39,193 nucleotides of DNA from Kiloniellaceae bacterium (GCA_021776055.1 JAJFGP010000010.1:1-39193); one strand, 5' to 3'. Shown: positions 17,768-27,493, counted from the first letter of the stretch. A program made the numbers and translations. Notes: a model not told the origin generated them from the letters alone.

Positions 17768-20700
17768 ATGCCGCACGCCGGATTCGTTCATCTTCGCGTT
17801 CATTCCGCTTATTCGCTTCTTGAAGGGGCGATCAAGGTCCCCGACCTGATCGAACTTTGCCGCCGTCACGCCATGCCGGCCGTGGCGGTGACCGATAGTG
17901 GCAACCTGTTCGGCACTCTGGAATTCGCCTTCGCCGCCGAAGCCGCCGGTGTGCAGCCAATTATCGGCTGCCAGATCGGTTTGCGCCGCGATGAACCGGA
18001 GGTAGCGGGGGCGACCGGTGCCCGGCCAGCACCCGACCAACTTGTCGTCTTGGTGCAGAACAAACAGGGTTATCAAAACCTGATGAAGTTGGTTTCGCGT
18101 GCGTTCCTGGAGAGCGATCCGGGCGAACCACCGCAAATCGATACGGCCGATCTGAAGACCTTTGGCGACGGCCTTATCGCCCTGACCGGCGGGCCGGCGG
18201 GACCGGTCGGTCGCCGCTTGCTGGAGGGTCAGTTCGACGCGGCGGAGGCGTGTCTCGATACGCTAGCCGGAATCTTCCCTGGCCGCCTGTATGTGGAAAT
18301 CATGCGCCATGGCATGGCCGAGGAGTCGCGCATCGAGGAGCGGCTGATCGATCTGGCCCATGCCCACGATCTGCCGTTGGTGGCGACAAATGAGGCGTAC
18401 TTCGCCGAGGCCGAATTCTACGAAGCCCATGATGCGCTGTTGTGTATCGCCCAAGGCTCCTACGTAAGCGAGCGTGACCGGCGGCGCCTGACACCCGAAC
18501 ACCGCTTCAAGTCCGCCGCGGAGATGTTGGCGCTGTTCGCGGACCTGCCCGAGGCGACGGCTAACACCCTGACGATTGCCCGGCGGTGCGCTTATTTCCC
18601 GGAAGTTGTGAATCCGATCCTGCCGGCCTTCCCGTCTGAGGGCGGGCGCAGCGAAGCCGAGGAGTTGCGCCTACGCGCCGAGGCAGGCTTGCAACGCCGC
18701 CTGGACACCGAAGTGTTAACACCGGACATGGATGAGAGCGAGCGGGCCGCCGTTGCGCATCGTTACCATGAGCGGCGGGACTATGAGCTGGGTGTCATCG
18801 AGCAGATGGGTTTCCCCGGCTATTTCCTGGTCGTCGCCGACTTTATTCAGTGGGCCAAGCAGCAAGGTATTCCGGTCGGACCCGGCCGTGGTTCCGGCGC
18901 CGGCTCGATTGTCGCCTGGGCCTTGACCATCACGGATTTGGATCCCTTGCGTTGGGGTCTGCTCTTCGAGCGGTTCCTCAATCCGGAACGTATCTCGATG
19001 CCGGATTTCGACGTGGATTTCTGTCAGGACCGACGCGACGAAGTCATCCACTACGTGCAAGACAAGTACGGCCGCGACCGGGTAGCGCAGATCATCACCT
19101 TTGGAAAGTTGCAGGCGCGGGCGGCGCTGCGCGATGTGGGCCGGGTGTTGCAAATGCCCTATGGCCAGGTGGATCGCATCTGCAAGCTGGTGCCCAATAA
19201 TCCGGCAAATCCCGTAACCTTGCGCGAAGCGATCGAGGGGGAGCCGCGGCTGCAAGAAATGCGGGCAGACGATGAGTCTGTCGCCCGCCTGTTGGCCATA
19301 TCGCTGCAGGTCGAAGGGCTTTACCGCCACGCCTCCACCCATGCGGCCGGCGTGGTCATTGGCGACCGCCCGCTGGACGAACTGGTGCCCCTCTACCGCG
19401 ATCCGCGTTCGGATATGCCGGTGACCCAATTCAACATGAAGTTCGTGGAAAGCGCCGGCCTGGTGAAATTCGATTTCCTCGGTCTGAAAACCCTCACCGT
19501 TTTGGCACGCGCCTGCGACCTGATTGGCGAGCGCGGCGACCCCCTGGATTTGTCGCGTATTCCCCTCGACGATACCCGGACGTACGACATGCTGGGCCAT
19601 GGCGATACGGTGGGTGTGTTCCAATTGGAATCATCGGGCATGCGCGATGTCCTCAAACGGCTAAAGCCCGATTGCTTCGAGGACATCATTGCCGTGGTCG
19701 CTCTCTACCGGCCCGGACCCATGGACAGTATTCCCAGCTACATCAAGCGCAAACACGGGGAGGAGCCGGCCGACTATCTCTATTCGTCGCTCGAGGGCAT
19801 CTTGAAAGAGACTTTCGGGGTGATGGTCTATCAGGAACAGGTCCTGCAAATTGCGCAGGAGCTGGCGGGCTATACGCTAGGCAGCGCCGACATACTGCGC
19901 CGAGCCATGGGTAAGAAAATAAAGTCGGAGATGGAGGCGCAGCGTAAAACTTTCATCGACGGCTCCGTCATGCGCGGTGTGCCGGAAGCAAAAGCGGCGC
20001 TGATCTTCGAGCAGATCAACAAATTCGCTGGCTACGGTTTCAATAAATGCCACGCGGCGCCGTATGCTTTGCTGGCTTATCAGACCGCCTATTTGAAGGC
20101 TAACTATCCGGTCGAATTCTTTGCCGCATCTATGACTCTCGATACGGGTAACACCGACAAGCTCAACGTCTTCCGTCAGGAACTTGACCGCCTGGGCGTC
20201 CCGTTGCTGCCGCCCGACATCACTCGCTCGCGCGCCGACTTCAGTGTCGAGAAGATTGAGCAGGATGCCGCCGAGGCGCCGCGTTACGGCATTCGCTATG
20301 CCCTGGGCGCCATAAAGAACGTGGGGGCTGCTGCCATGGCCGCTTTGGTGGCAGAGCGCGATACCAACGGCTCCTTTACGGACATGGCCGATTTCGCCAA
20401 TCGGCTGGACCCCCGAGGTGTGAACAAGCGACAGCTTGAGAACCTGGCCTGTGCCGGCGCCTTCGACGGACTTAACCGCAACCGGCACAGTCTCTTCGCG
20501 GCGGCCGAAACCATCGTGCGCACGGCGGCGGCGGCGGCCAATGATCGCGACAGCGCGCAAGAGAGCTTGTTTGGCGGTAGCAGCGGCGCCGCACCCGCGC
20601 CCAGTCTGCCGCTTCCGCCGGTCGACGATTGGCCGGATATGCAACGCCTGCGCCAGGAGTTCGATGCCATTGGCTTTTACCTCTCCGCCCATCCTTTGGA

Positions 20701-21256
20701 CGCCTATGGCAATAGTCTGGAGAGATTGCGGGTGGTGCGCGCCGGTGATCTGGCCGCTGTTTTCGGGCGCGAGTCGGGCCGCAAGAAAGTCGCCGGTATC
20801 CTGGTCGGCAAGCAGGAGCGGACCTCCCGCCAGGGCAATCGCTTCGCCTTTATTCAGATTTCCGACCCCAGCGGCCTGTTCGAGGTGGTGGTTTTCGCTG
20901 ATGTGCTGGCCCGGACTCGGGAGGTGCTGGAGGCGGGTGAGCCGCTGCTGCTGACCGTGGAGGGGCGGGCGGATGGTGAGGATTTGCGCTTAATGGCGCA
21001 GGAAATCGAGCCCTTGGAGGCGGCCGTCGCCAATACCGCCGCCGGCCTGCGCTTGTTCCTCGACCAAGAGGGGACGCTGGACCGGCTCAAGAACGTGCTG
21101 GAGCGCGAAACGAAGGGGCGTGGCCGCGTGTCCCTGGTGCTGGACCTGGCAGATGGTCAGGAAGTGGAACTGGAGCTGCCGGGCGGCTATCGCCTGTCTC
21201 CGCCGGTGCGCCAAGCGCTGAAATCCTTGCCTGGGCTCGAGGTTCAGGACCTCTAG
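17768..21256 (+). CDS. dnaE: DNA polymerase III subunit alpha
   Basis: This is the catalytic subunit of the replicative polymerase. It has 1162 residues from the ATG at 17768; a GTG at 17753 would add five residues, and neither has a strong ribosome-binding site. Order of domains: PHP (about 1-215, RVHSAYSLLEGA at the start), palm with the catalytic PDFDVD at 412-417 and the third acidic residue in KFDFLGLKTL (about 565), fingers, beta-binding region, tandem HhH-type region around 870-900, OB fold (about 1000-1075) and a C-terminal domain for tau binding. Length fits DnaE1, not the shorter DnaE2/ImuC. It follows the methyltransferase by 30 nt. Confidence 0.96.
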   Translation: MPHAGFVHLRVHSAYSLLEGAIKVPDLIELCRRHAMPAVAVTDSGNLFGTLEFAFAAEAAGVQPIIGCQIGLRRDEPEVAGATGARPAPDQLVVLVQNKQGYQNLMKLVSRAFLESDPGEPPQIDTADLKTFGDGLIALTGGPAGPVGRRLLEGQFDAAEACLDTLAGIFPGRLYVEIMRHGMAEESRIEERLIDLAHAHDLPLVATNEAYFAEAEFYEAHDALLCIAQGSYVSERDRRRLTPEHRFKSAAEMLALFADLPEATANTLTIARRCAYFPEVVNPILPAFPSEGGRSEAEELRLRAEAGLQRRLDTEVLTPDMDESERAAVAHRYHERRDYELGVIEQMGFPGYFLVVADFIQWAKQQGIPVGPGRGSGAGSIVAWALTITDLDPLRWGLLFERFLNPERISMPDFDVDFCQDRRDEVIHYVQDKYGRDRVAQIITFGKLQARAALRDVGRVLQMPYGQVDRICKLVPNNPANPVTLREAIEGEPRLQEMRADDESVARLLAISLQVEGLYRHASTHAAGVVIGDRPLDELVPLYRDPRSDMPVTQFNMKFVESAGLVKFDFLGLKTLTVLARACDLIGERGDPLDLSRIPLDDTRTYDMLGHGDTVGVFQLESSGMRDVLKRLKPDCFEDIIAVVALYRPGPMDSIPSYIKRKHGEEPADYLYSSLEGILKETFGVMVYQEQVLQIAQELAGYTLGSADILRRAMGKKIKSEMEAQRKTFIDGSVMRGVPEAKAALIFEQINKFAGYGFNKCHAAPYALLAYQTAYLKANYPVEFFAASMTLDTGNTDKLNVFRQELDRLGVPLLPPDITRSRADFSVEKIEQDAAEAPRYGIRYALGAIKNVGAAAMAALVAERDTNGSFTDMADFANRLDPRGVNKRQLENLACAGAFDGLNRNRHSLFAAAETIVRTAAAAANDRDSAQESLFGGSSGAAPAPSLPLPPVDDWPDMQRLRQEFDAIGFYLSAHPLDAYGNSLERLRVVRAGDLAAVFGRESGRKKVAGILVGKQERTSRQGNRFAFIQISDPSGLFEVVVFADVLARTREVLEAGEPLLLTVEGRADGEDLRLMAQEIEPLEAAVANTAAGLRLFLDQEGTLDRLKNVLERETKGRGRVSLVLDLADGQEVELELPGGYRLSPPVRQALKSLPGLEVQDL

Positions 21257-21283
21257 GAAACTCCATGGAAGCCAGGATTTTTC

Positions 21284-21312
21284 TTGCATTTGCGGGCTCT
21301 GGAGGGTATCAC
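21284..21312 (+). promoter_or_regulatory. Predicted promoter of the rpsB operon
   Basis: TTGCAT (21284-21289) and TATCAC (21307-21312) are separated by 17 nt, a housekeeping-sigma layout. It lies 28 nt after the dnaE stop and about 122 nt before rpsB, so transcription would start near 21318 and give a long leader. Confidence 0.5.
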
Positions 21313-21334
21313 CCGGCCCACTCTTAATCACTCA

Positions 21335-21408
21335 CGCGGGCTTCGCGGTCCCGGGGGAGACATCCCCGAGAATCGCTCCGGTGTCCGATTTCGGATGCAG
21401 CGCCCGCG
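21335..21408 (+). promoter_or_regulatory. Structured 5' leader of rpsB
   Basis: Within the rpsB leader, CGCGGGC (21335-21341) can pair with GCCCGCG (21402-21408), closing a three-way junction. Inside are a hairpin CGGGGG/UCCCCG with loop AGACA (about 21352-21368) and a small hairpin UCCG/CGGA (21384-21387 with 21392-21395). The closing helix ends 25 nt before the rpsB start codon, close to the ribosome-binding site. By analogy to autoregulated r-protein mRNAs it may bind S2, but that is inference and I do not recognise a named RNA family. Confidence 0.4.
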
Positions 21409-21433
21409 GCGGATCAACCGGAGAAGACTGAAT

Positions 21434-22309
21434 ATGGCGCTTCCCACCTTTACTATGCGCGAGCTTCTGGAAGCTGGCGTTCATTTCGGCCACACCACCC
21501 GACGTTGGAATCCGAAGATGCGACCGTACATCTTCGGCATCCGCAACGGTGTGCACATTCTCGATCTCGAGCAGACGGTGCCGATGCTGCACCATGCCAT
21601 CTCGTTCATTCGTGACATCGTTGCGGGCGGCGGCCGGGTGCTTTTCGTGGGCACCAAACGGCAGGCCAGCGAGAAGGTCGCCGAGGCCGCGAAACGCTGC
21701 GGGCAGTACTACGTCAATCACCGTTGGCTCGGTGGCATGCTGACCAACTGGAAGACCATCTCGCAGTCGATCAAGCGCTTGCGCGACGTCGAAAACCGGC
21801 TGGCCAGCGAGACCGAGGGGCTGACCAAGAAGGAATTGCTCAACCTGACGCGCGAGCGGGACAAGTTGGAGCGCGCCCTGGGCGGCATCAAGGAAATGGG
21901 CGGTCTACCGACAGTGCTGTTCGTCATCGACACGAACAAGGAACATATCGCGGTCGAAGAAGCCAAGGTCCTCGGCATTCCGGTCGTCGCGGTGCTGGAT
22001 TCGAACTCGGACCCGGCGAACATCGATCATGCGATTCCGGGTAACGACGATGCCATTCGGGCCATTACCCTCTACTGCGACCTAATTTCCGAGGCAGTTC
22101 TCGACGGTATCCAGGTCGAGCTTACGGCTACGGGCAAGGACGTCGGTGAGGCGGACGAAACGCCCACCGAGGCTCTGCCAAAAGCTGAGAAAACTGAGAA
22201 AGTCGAGGCCGACAGCGCCGCAGCAGCGCCAAGTGCCGAACCGCCGAGTGACGCGGTGGCAGCAAAGCCCGCCGACGCGCCGGTCGCCAAGGCAGCCGCA
22301 TCTCAATAG
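21434..22309 (+). CDS. rpsB: Small ribosomal subunit protein uS2
   Basis: Protein S2 of the 30S subunit, 291 residues. The core (1-232) has the standard blocks [49 protein letters not shown] and the Rossmann-like [15 protein letters not shown], ending at [11 protein letters not shown]. The last 50-60 residues are a low-complexity Ala/Lys/Glu/Pro tail, a feature of alphaproteobacterial S2. The long open frame upstream is not coding; the ATG at 21434 is preceded by CGGAGAAG. rpsB and tsf are 30 nt apart and form the usual pair. Confidence 0.97.
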   Translation: MALPTFTMRELLEAGVHFGHTTRRWNPKMRPYIFGIRNGVHILDLEQTVPMLHHAISFIRDIVAGGGRVLFVGTKRQASEKVAEAAKRCGQYYVNHRWLGGMLTNWKTISQSIKRLRDVENRLASETEGLTKKELLNLTRERDKLERALGGIKEMGGLPTVLFVIDTNKEHIAVEEAKVLGIPVVAVLDSNSDPANIDHAIPGNDDAIRAITLYCDLISEAVLDGIQVELTATGKDVGEADETPTEALPKAEKTEKVEADSAAAAPSAEPPSDAVAAKPADAPVAKAAASQ

Positions 22310-22339
22310 GCGACAACAAGAAACGTAGAAGGTTGAGTT

Positions 22340-23275
22340 ATGGCTGAGATCACAGCAGCGCTGGTCAAGGACCTACGCGAGAAGTCCGGCGCCGGCATGA
22401 TGGATTGCAAGAAGGCACTGACCGAGAACGCCGGCGACCTGGAGGCTGCGGTCGATTGGCTGCGTACGAAGGGCCTGGCGGCTGCGGCGAAGAAGGCTGG
22501 CCGTGTCGCCGCCGAGGGCCTTGTTGGCGTCTGCATCGAGGGGCGCCGCGGCGCCCTCGTTGAGGTTAACTCCGAGACCGATTTTATCGCCCGCAACGAG
22601 GCCTTTCAGGAATTCGTGAGTAATACGGCGACGGCAAGCCTAGGCGCGGGTGGCGACGTGGACGCGTTGCGTGCCAGTGCCTATTCGAATGGCGGGAAGA
22701 CAATCGCGGAGGCGCTCACCGACCTGATCGCAAAGGTTGGCGAAAACATGGCCGTGCGGCGCACCGCGTGCTTGGAGATCACCAACGGAGTCGTGGCCTC
22801 TTACGTACACAATCAGGTTAGTGCCGAGGTTCCCAATCAGGGTAAGATCGGCGTCATCGTGGCACTCGAGTCCACCGGCGATGCCGAGAAGCTGCGGGCG
22901 TTCGGCAGGCAACTTGCCATGCACATTTCCTGGTCGGCGCCGCAGGCGACTGACGTAGCGGACGTGGACCCGGCAACGCTCGAGCGCGAGCGCAACGTCC
23001 TGATCGAACAGGCACGGGAAAGCGGCAAGCCGGAGAATATCATCGAAAAGATGTTGGAAGGCCGCCTGCGCAAGTACTATGAAGAGATCTGCTTGCTCGA
23101 ACAGGCCTTCGTTATCGATGGCGAGACTAAGGTACGCAAAGTGCTTGAGAATATTAGCCAGGACGTCGGTGCACCGGTTAAGGTTGCCGGGTTCCACCGC
23201 TTCCAACTTGGCGAGGGTGTGCAGCGGGAAGAGGGCGATTTCGCAGCCGATGTGGCGGCCCAATTAGGCCGTTAA
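22340..23275 (+). CDS. tsf: Elongation factor Ts
   Basis: EF-Ts is the nucleotide exchange factor for EF-Tu. It has 311 residues. The N-terminal UBA-like domain ([27 protein letters not shown]) is complete, followed by the Tu-contacting motif [14 protein letters not shown] (about 80-93), two core subdomains and a dimerisation coiled coil. Start ATG has AAGGTTGAG upstream. It sits between rpsB and pyrH as in most bacteria. Confidence 0.97.
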   Translation: MAEITAALVKDLREKSGAGMMDCKKALTENAGDLEAAVDWLRTKGLAAAAKKAGRVAAEGLVGVCIEGRRGALVEVNSETDFIARNEAFQEFVSNTATASLGAGGDVDALRASAYSNGGKTIAEALTDLIAKVGENMAVRRTACLEITNGVVASYVHNQVSAEVPNQGKIGVIVALESTGDAEKLRAFGRQLAMHISWSAPQATDVADVDPATLERERNVLIEQARESGKPENIIEKMLEGRLRKYYEEICLLEQAFVIDGETKVRKVLENISQDVGAPVKVAGFHRFQLGEGVQREEGDFAADVAAQLGR

Positions 23276-23320
23276 ACGGACCGCCGGCAGATAACAGCGC
23301 CGGCATCGCTGGGAGAGGGC

Positions 23321-24046
23321 GTGGCCAGCAAGCCGAAATATAAACGTGTTTTGCTCAAGATTTCGGGCGAGGCGCTGATGGGCGACCGGGATTATGGCCT
23401 CGACCCGGAGGCGGTCTCCCGGATTGCCAAGGACGTTCTCTCAGTACACCGCATGGGCGTGCAGGTTTGTCTGGTCATCGGCGGCGGCAATATTTTCCGC
23501 GGCTTGTCCGGTGCCGCCAGCGGCATGGAGCGGGCGACCGCCGATTACATGGGCATGCTCGCCACCGTCATTAATTCCTTGGCCATGCAAAGCGCCCTCG
23601 AACGTCTCGACGTGGCTACGCGCGTCCAATCGGCCATTCCCATGGCCACCGTGGCGGAGCCCTATATACGGCGCCGCGCGGAGCGGCACCTGGAAAAGGG
23701 ACGTGTTGTCATCTTCGGCGCCGGGACCGGTAATCCGTTCTTCACCACCGATACCGCGGCGGCATTGCGCGCCTCGGAGATGGCCTGCGATCTGTTGCTC
23801 AAGGGCACTAAGGTAGACGGCGTTTATGACGCCGATCCGGTCAAGGTGACGGGCGCTAAGCGCTTCGACCGCCTCAATTACATGGAGGTCTTGACCAAGG
23901 ACCTCGGCGTGATGGACCATGCGGGAATTTCCCTCGCCCGGGAGAATGCGATTCCGATCGTCGTATTCTCTATCTATGAGCCCGGTGCGTTTGCCAAGGT
24001 GCTGTGCGGCGAGGGCCGCTACACCATTGTCAGTGACGAGGGCTGA
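23321..24046 (+). CDS. pyrH: UMP kinase
   Basis: The product phosphorylates UMP to UDP, supplying pyrimidine nucleotides and, through UDP-sugars, the lipid A and peptidoglycan genes downstream. This hexameric enzyme of the amino-acid kinase fold has 241 residues: KISGEAL near 13-19, the glycine loop [10 protein letters not shown] (about 49-58), [13 protein letters not shown] (about 139-151) and [11 protein letters not shown]. The start is GTG at 23321, preceded by GGGAGAGG at good spacing; no ATG upstream would suit. frr follows after 3 nt. Confidence 0.97.
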   Translation: MASKPKYKRVLLKISGEALMGDRDYGLDPEAVSRIAKDVLSVHRMGVQVCLVIGGGNIFRGLSGAASGMERATADYMGMLATVINSLAMQSALERLDVATRVQSAIPMATVAEPYIRRRAERHLEKGRVVIFGAGTGNPFFTTDTAAALRASEMACDLLLKGTKVDGVYDADPVKVTGAKRFDRLNYMEVLTKDLGVMDHAGISLARENAIPIVVFSIYEPGAFAKVLCGEGRYTIVSDEG

Positions 24047-24049
24047 TTC

Positions 24050-24607
24050 ATGGCCGATCCCGATCTCGATGACATTGCCCGGCGGATGGATGGCGCCAAG
24101 GAGGTGCTCCGCAAAGAGTTTGCCGGATTACGCACCGGACGGGCCTCGGCGGCGCTGCTGGAGCCGGTGATGGTCGAGGCCTATGGGGCCAGCATGCCGA
24201 TCAATCAGGTCGGGACTGTCAGCGTTCCGGAATCGCGCATGGTCACCGTGCAGGTGTGGGACCGATCTTTGGTAGGCGCGGTCGAGAAGGCGATTCGCAA
24301 TGCCGGCCTGGGCCTGAACCCGGCCGCCGACGGACAGCTTATGCGCGTGCCGATCCCGGCGCTCTCCGAGGAACGGCGCATCGAATTGACCAAAATCGCC
24401 GGAAAGTATACGGAGCAGTGCCGTATCGCCGTGCGCAACGTGCGGCGGGACGGTATGGAGACGCTCAAGCGCATGGAAAAGGCCCACGAGATATCCGAAG
24501 ACGATCATCGCCTGTGGAGCGAAGAGATTCAGCGCCTGACCGATGAGCATATCAAGGCCATCGACGAGGCCTTGGCACATAAGGAGGAGGAGATCCTCCA
24601 AGTTTAA
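24050..24607 (+). CDS. frr: Ribosome-recycling factor
   Basis: This 185-residue protein splits post-termination ribosomes together with EF-G. It is a two-domain, tRNA-like molecule with a long three-helix bundle: [23 protein letters not shown] (about 24-46), the beta domain ([18 protein letters not shown]) and the C-terminal helix bundle with [16 protein letters not shown]. Only 3 nt separate it from pyrH, and uppS begins 4 nt after its stop. Confidence 0.97.
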   Translation: MADPDLDDIARRMDGAKEVLRKEFAGLRTGRASAALLEPVMVEAYGASMPINQVGTVSVPESRMVTVQVWDRSLVGAVEKAIRNAGLGLNPAADGQLMRVPIPALSEERRIELTKIAGKYTEQCRIAVRNVRRDGMETLKRMEKAHEISEDDHRLWSEEIQRLTDEHIKAIDEALAHKEEEILQV

Positions 24608-24611
24608 TGTG

Positions 24612-25349
24612 ATGGACGGAGTTCGCGAAGCCGCCGGCGCCGGAGCGCCAACTCACGTCGCGATCATCATGGATGGCAACGGACGCTGGGCCAATGCGCG
24701 CGGCTTGCCACGCACAGCCGGGCACCGCCAAGGCGCCGAAGCGGTGCGCCGGTCGGTCGAGGCTTCAATCGAGCTCGGTATCTCGTACCTCACTTTGTAT
24801 GGTTTCTCGGTTGAGAACTGGAAACGCCCGGCGACCGAGATTGACGATCTGATGGGCTTGCTGCGCCGTTATTTGCAGGCTGAGCTAAACCGCTTACACA
24901 AAGAAAACGTTCGTCTGCGGGTGATCGGGGACCGAACGCGACTGCCAAAGGATGTGGCGCAACAGATCGGGGATGCCGAGACGCTGACACAGGCGGGCCA
25001 CCGGCTTAATCTAACCATTGCCATAAGTTACGGTGGGCGACAGGACATCCTGGCCGCGGCGCGGACCTTAGCGAAGTCCGTGGCGGCGGGGCAGATGGAT
25101 CCGGATGCCATCGATGAAGTCACCTTCTCCGCGGCTTTGTCTACCGCTGGCATACCCGATCCCGACATGCTCATTCGCACCAGTGGCGAACAACGGATCA
25201 GCAATTTCCTGCTCTGGCAGTCGGCGTACAGCGAGCTTGTGTTTTTCAACAAGCTTTGGCCGGACTTCAGCAAAGAAGATCTGGCCGAGGCGGTCCGGGA
25301 ATTTCAAAAACGAGATCGGCGTTACGGTGCGGCTGTCGGCGCCAAGTAA
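24612..25349 (+). CDS. uppS: Isoprenyl transferase (undecaprenyl diphosphate synthase)
   Basis: The product condenses isopentenyl diphosphate units in cis to make the undecaprenyl carrier used for peptidoglycan and O-antigen. It has 245 residues: the substrate loop IIMDGNGRWA with Asp21, LTLYGFSVENWKRP (about 60-73), RVIGDRTRLP and the C-terminal signature DMLIRTSGEQRISNFLLWQSAYSEL (about 192-216). Start is ATG at 24612, with a GTG one codon before; the GGAGGAGGAG stretch lies about 20 nt upstream inside frr, so coupling to frr translation is likely. cdsA overlaps its 3' end. Confidence 0.96.
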   Translation: MDGVREAAGAGAPTHVAIIMDGNGRWANARGLPRTAGHRQGAEAVRRSVEASIELGISYLTLYGFSVENWKRPATEIDDLMGLLRRYLQAELNRLHKENVRLRVIGDRTRLPKDVAQQIGDAETLTQAGHRLNLTIAISYGGRQDILAAARTLAKSVAAGQMDPDAIDEVTFSAALSTAGIPDPDMLIRTSGEQRISNFLLWQSAYSELVFFNKLWPDFSKEDLAEAVREFQKRDRRYGAAVGAK

Positions 25350-26169
25350 ATGGCCCGGCCTGCCGCTGCGGATCGTCTCGGCGCTGGTTCTGGCGCCTCC
25401 GGCCCTGGCGGCGTTGTATTTTGGCCCGCCGTACAGCGATATGCTCGTCTGTGGTATCGGGGCGCTGGTTGCGTGGGAGTGGGCCCGGCTATGCGGTCGC
25501 GGGACCCTTGGATTACCCGGCATTGCGCTGATCGCAGCCGTACTGATGGCAGGCATTACCGCGGCGCTGGGTCATTATTCGCTGGCGGGTTGGGTGATTG
25601 CCACCGGCACCGCCGCCGCTGCTCTCGCCGCCACGCGCGTGCGGCTGGAACGGCCGCTCTGGTACGCCATCGGAGGGGCGTATTTGGGATCGGCCGTGCT
25701 GGCTTTTCTGTGGCTGCGCGCCGATCCCGCGTCGGGACGCGCCGTGATACTCTGGCTCGTTGCCGTGGTCTGGGCGACGGATGTGGGCGCCTACGCGGCG
25801 GGCCGATCGATTGGCGGACCCCGGCTGGCCCCAGGGATCAGCCCAGGTAAGACTTGGGCAGGTCTGGCTGGCGGCGCCATGGCGGCCGCGGTTGCTGGTA
25901 TCGTCGTGGCGCTGGCATTGGGGTCAGCGGATCTTGGTCCGCGGGAGCTCGGGCGTATTGCCGTCGCCAGCGCGGTACTTGCGGTTGTGGCTCAGGTAGG
26001 CGATCTTTTCGAGTCGCATCTGAAACGCCGGGTAGGCGCCAAGGATTCGAGCAACCTCATCCCCGGACATGGGGGGGTGTTTGATCGAATTGATGGTCTA
26101 TTGGCTGCTGCTCTGGCGTTGGGTGGGGCGGTTCGTTTGACGGGGGGAATGGGAGACGCATGGCTGTAG
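25327..26169 (+). CDS. cdsA: Phosphatidate cytidylyltransferase
   Basis: This integral-membrane enzyme makes CDP-diacylglycerol, precursor of all phospholipids. It has about 280 residues and eight hydrophobic helices, beginning right after a short polar N-terminus. The family signature near the C-terminus is intact: SHLKRRVGAKDSSNLIPGHGG, then VFDRIDGL. Start choice is uncertain: the frame is open far upstream inside uppS, but GTG at 25327 places the first helix at a normal distance, overlapping uppS by 23 nt. The stop overlaps dxr by 10 nt. Confidence 0.9.
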   Translation: MRLSAPSKWPGLPLRIVSALVLAPPALAALYFGPPYSDMLVCGIGALVAWEWARLCGRGTLGLPGIALIAAVLMAGITAALGHYSLAGWVIATGTAAAALAATRVRLERPLWYAIGGAYLGSAVLAFLWLRADPASGRAVILWLVAVVWATDVGAYAAGRSIGGPRLAPGISPGKTWAGLAGGAMAAAVAGIVVALALGSADLGPRELGRIAVASAVLAVVAQVGDLFESHLKRRVGAKDSSNLIPGHGGVFDRIDGLLAAALALGGAVRLTGGMGDAWL

Positions 26170-27341
26170 CCGCACCGAGACGCGTTCCAAAGTCGGCACC
26201 GCGCCGGGTTACGGTTCTAGGGTCGACCGGTTCTGTCGGGCGTAACACCCTCGATCTTATCAGCCGCAATCTGGATCAATTCGAGGTCGAGGCGTTAACC
26301 GCAAACGGCCAGGTGGAGCGTCTGGCAGAGCAGGCCAAACAAGTTGGCGCCCGGCTGGCGGTGGTTGCCGACGAGAGCCGCTATCTCGATCTCAAGGAGG
26401 CGCTATCCGGGAGCGGCATCGAAGCCGCCGCAGGTCAGGCGGCGGTGACGGAAGCGGCGGCCCGCCCGTCGGATTGGGTGATGGCCGCTATTGTCGGCGC
26501 CGCCGGTTTGGCGCCGACCATGGCGGCAGTGCGCCGGGGTGCCATCGTGGCGCTGGCCAATAAGGAAACCCTGGTATGCGCCGGCCCACTGATGACCACG
26601 GAAGTGATGCGAAGCCAGGCCACCCTGCTGCCCGTCGATTCCGAACACAATGCCATCTTCCAGGTGCTGGATGCCCAGCGGCCGGCGGCCGTGGATCGCA
26701 TTGTTCTAACCGCCTCGGGCGGGCCATTCCGAACTCTGTCGAGGGAGGCGATGGCCGATGTGACCCCCGCCCAGGCGGTGGCACACCCGAACTGGGACAT
26801 GGGGGCCAAGATCTCCGTCGATTCCGCTACCATGATGAACAAGGGCCTCGAAGTTATTGAGGCCCAACATCTTTTTGGTATAGGGCCTGAGCGGATCGAC
26901 GTGCTGGTCCACCCGCAATCGGTCATTCATTCCATGGTTTCCTATGTGGATGGCTCGGTTCTTGCCCAATTGGGTCAACCGGATATGCGCACGCCGATTG
27001 CCTATACCCTGGCCTGGCCGGAACGGATGGCGGTGCCGATAGATCGGCTGGATCTGGCGGCTGTGGGCCAGTTGACCTTCGAGGAACCTGATCCGGTGAG
27101 ATTCCCGACACTGCGCCTGGCCCGCGAAGCCTTGCAGGCCGGCGGTAGCGCCCCCACTATTTTGAATGCGGCAAACGAAATCGCGGTGCGGGCTTTTCTG
27201 GAGGGGCGCATTGGTTTTCTGGACATTGCCAAGGTGGTCGAAGACACTCTTTTGAGCCTGCCGGCGTCCCCGCTGCAATCGCTGGAGGACGTCTGGAGCG
27301 TCGACCGGGAGGCGCGGGCGGTCGCCTCCGGTCAGATGTAA
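26160..27341 (+). CDS. dxr: 1-deoxy-D-xylulose 5-phosphate reductoisomerase
   Basis: This is the second enzyme of the MEP isoprenoid pathway, converting DXP to MEP with NADPH; it ultimately feeds UppS. It has 393 residues: nucleotide-binding GSTGSVG at 21-27, metal-binding Asp160 and Glu162 in PVDSEHNAIFQ, the flexible loop TASGGPFR (184-191), and Glu231/Glu234 in MNKGLEVIEAQHLF. The C-terminal helical domain is complete. The ATG overlaps the cdsA stop. A 152-nt gap follows before rseP. Confidence 0.97.
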   Translation: MAVAAPRRVPKSAPRRVTVLGSTGSVGRNTLDLISRNLDQFEVEALTANGQVERLAEQAKQVGARLAVVADESRYLDLKEALSGSGIEAAAGQAAVTEAAARPSDWVMAAIVGAAGLAPTMAAVRRGAIVALANKETLVCAGPLMTTEVMRSQATLLPVDSEHNAIFQVLDAQRPAAVDRIVLTASGGPFRTLSREAMADVTPAQAVAHPNWDMGAKISVDSATMMNKGLEVIEAQHLFGIGPERIDVLVHPQSVIHSMVSYVDGSVLAQLGQPDMRTPIAYTLAWPERMAVPIDRLDLAAVGQLTFEEPDPVRFPTLRLAREALQAGGSAPTILNAANEIAVRAFLEGRIGFLDIAKVVEDTLLSLPASPLQSLEDVWSVDREARAVASGQM

Positions 27342-27493
27342 AAAATAATAAGGAATATCAACCTGTTAATGCTTGATTTGATGGAATTATACCGACGTGA
27401 GTCGGCGGACTATGGTCCTTGTTCGCGCCCCGGTTTTACGGGTAAATTGCGCCTTCCGACGCGGCGCGCTGGCATCATCGCAGGACCCATTTA
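27342..27493 (+). promoter_or_regulatory. dxr-rseP intergenic region, possible promoter
   Basis: This gap is AT-rich at its left end, unlike the rest of the cluster. A weak promoter TGTTAA-17 nt-TTATAC ends near 27391, directly followed by a hairpin CCGAC-GTGA-GTCGG (27392-27405) with a GNRA loop. The GGAAT just upstream recalls a sigma-E type -35 element, but no convincing partner -10 is visible. It suggests that rseP-bamA-skp-lpx can be transcribed separately from dxr. Confidence 0.3.

Noticed and set aside
18716-19624. 302-codon - strand frame inside dnaE
   Set aside because: Antisense shadow covering the conserved polymerase catalytic region; no homology features seen.
21257-21290. T-run after dnaE as an intrinsic terminator
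   Set aside because: The five Ts are not preceded by a convincing hairpin; the rpsB promoter starts here instead.
25256-26084. Several + strand frames within cdsA
   Set aside because: Arg/Trp/Gly-rich alternative-frame shadows; the CdsA signature is in the annotated frame.
27355-27391. Sigma-E or EcfG type promoter before rseP
   Set aside because: The GGAAT box lacks a matching -10 element at proper spacing, so it is noted only as a hint.
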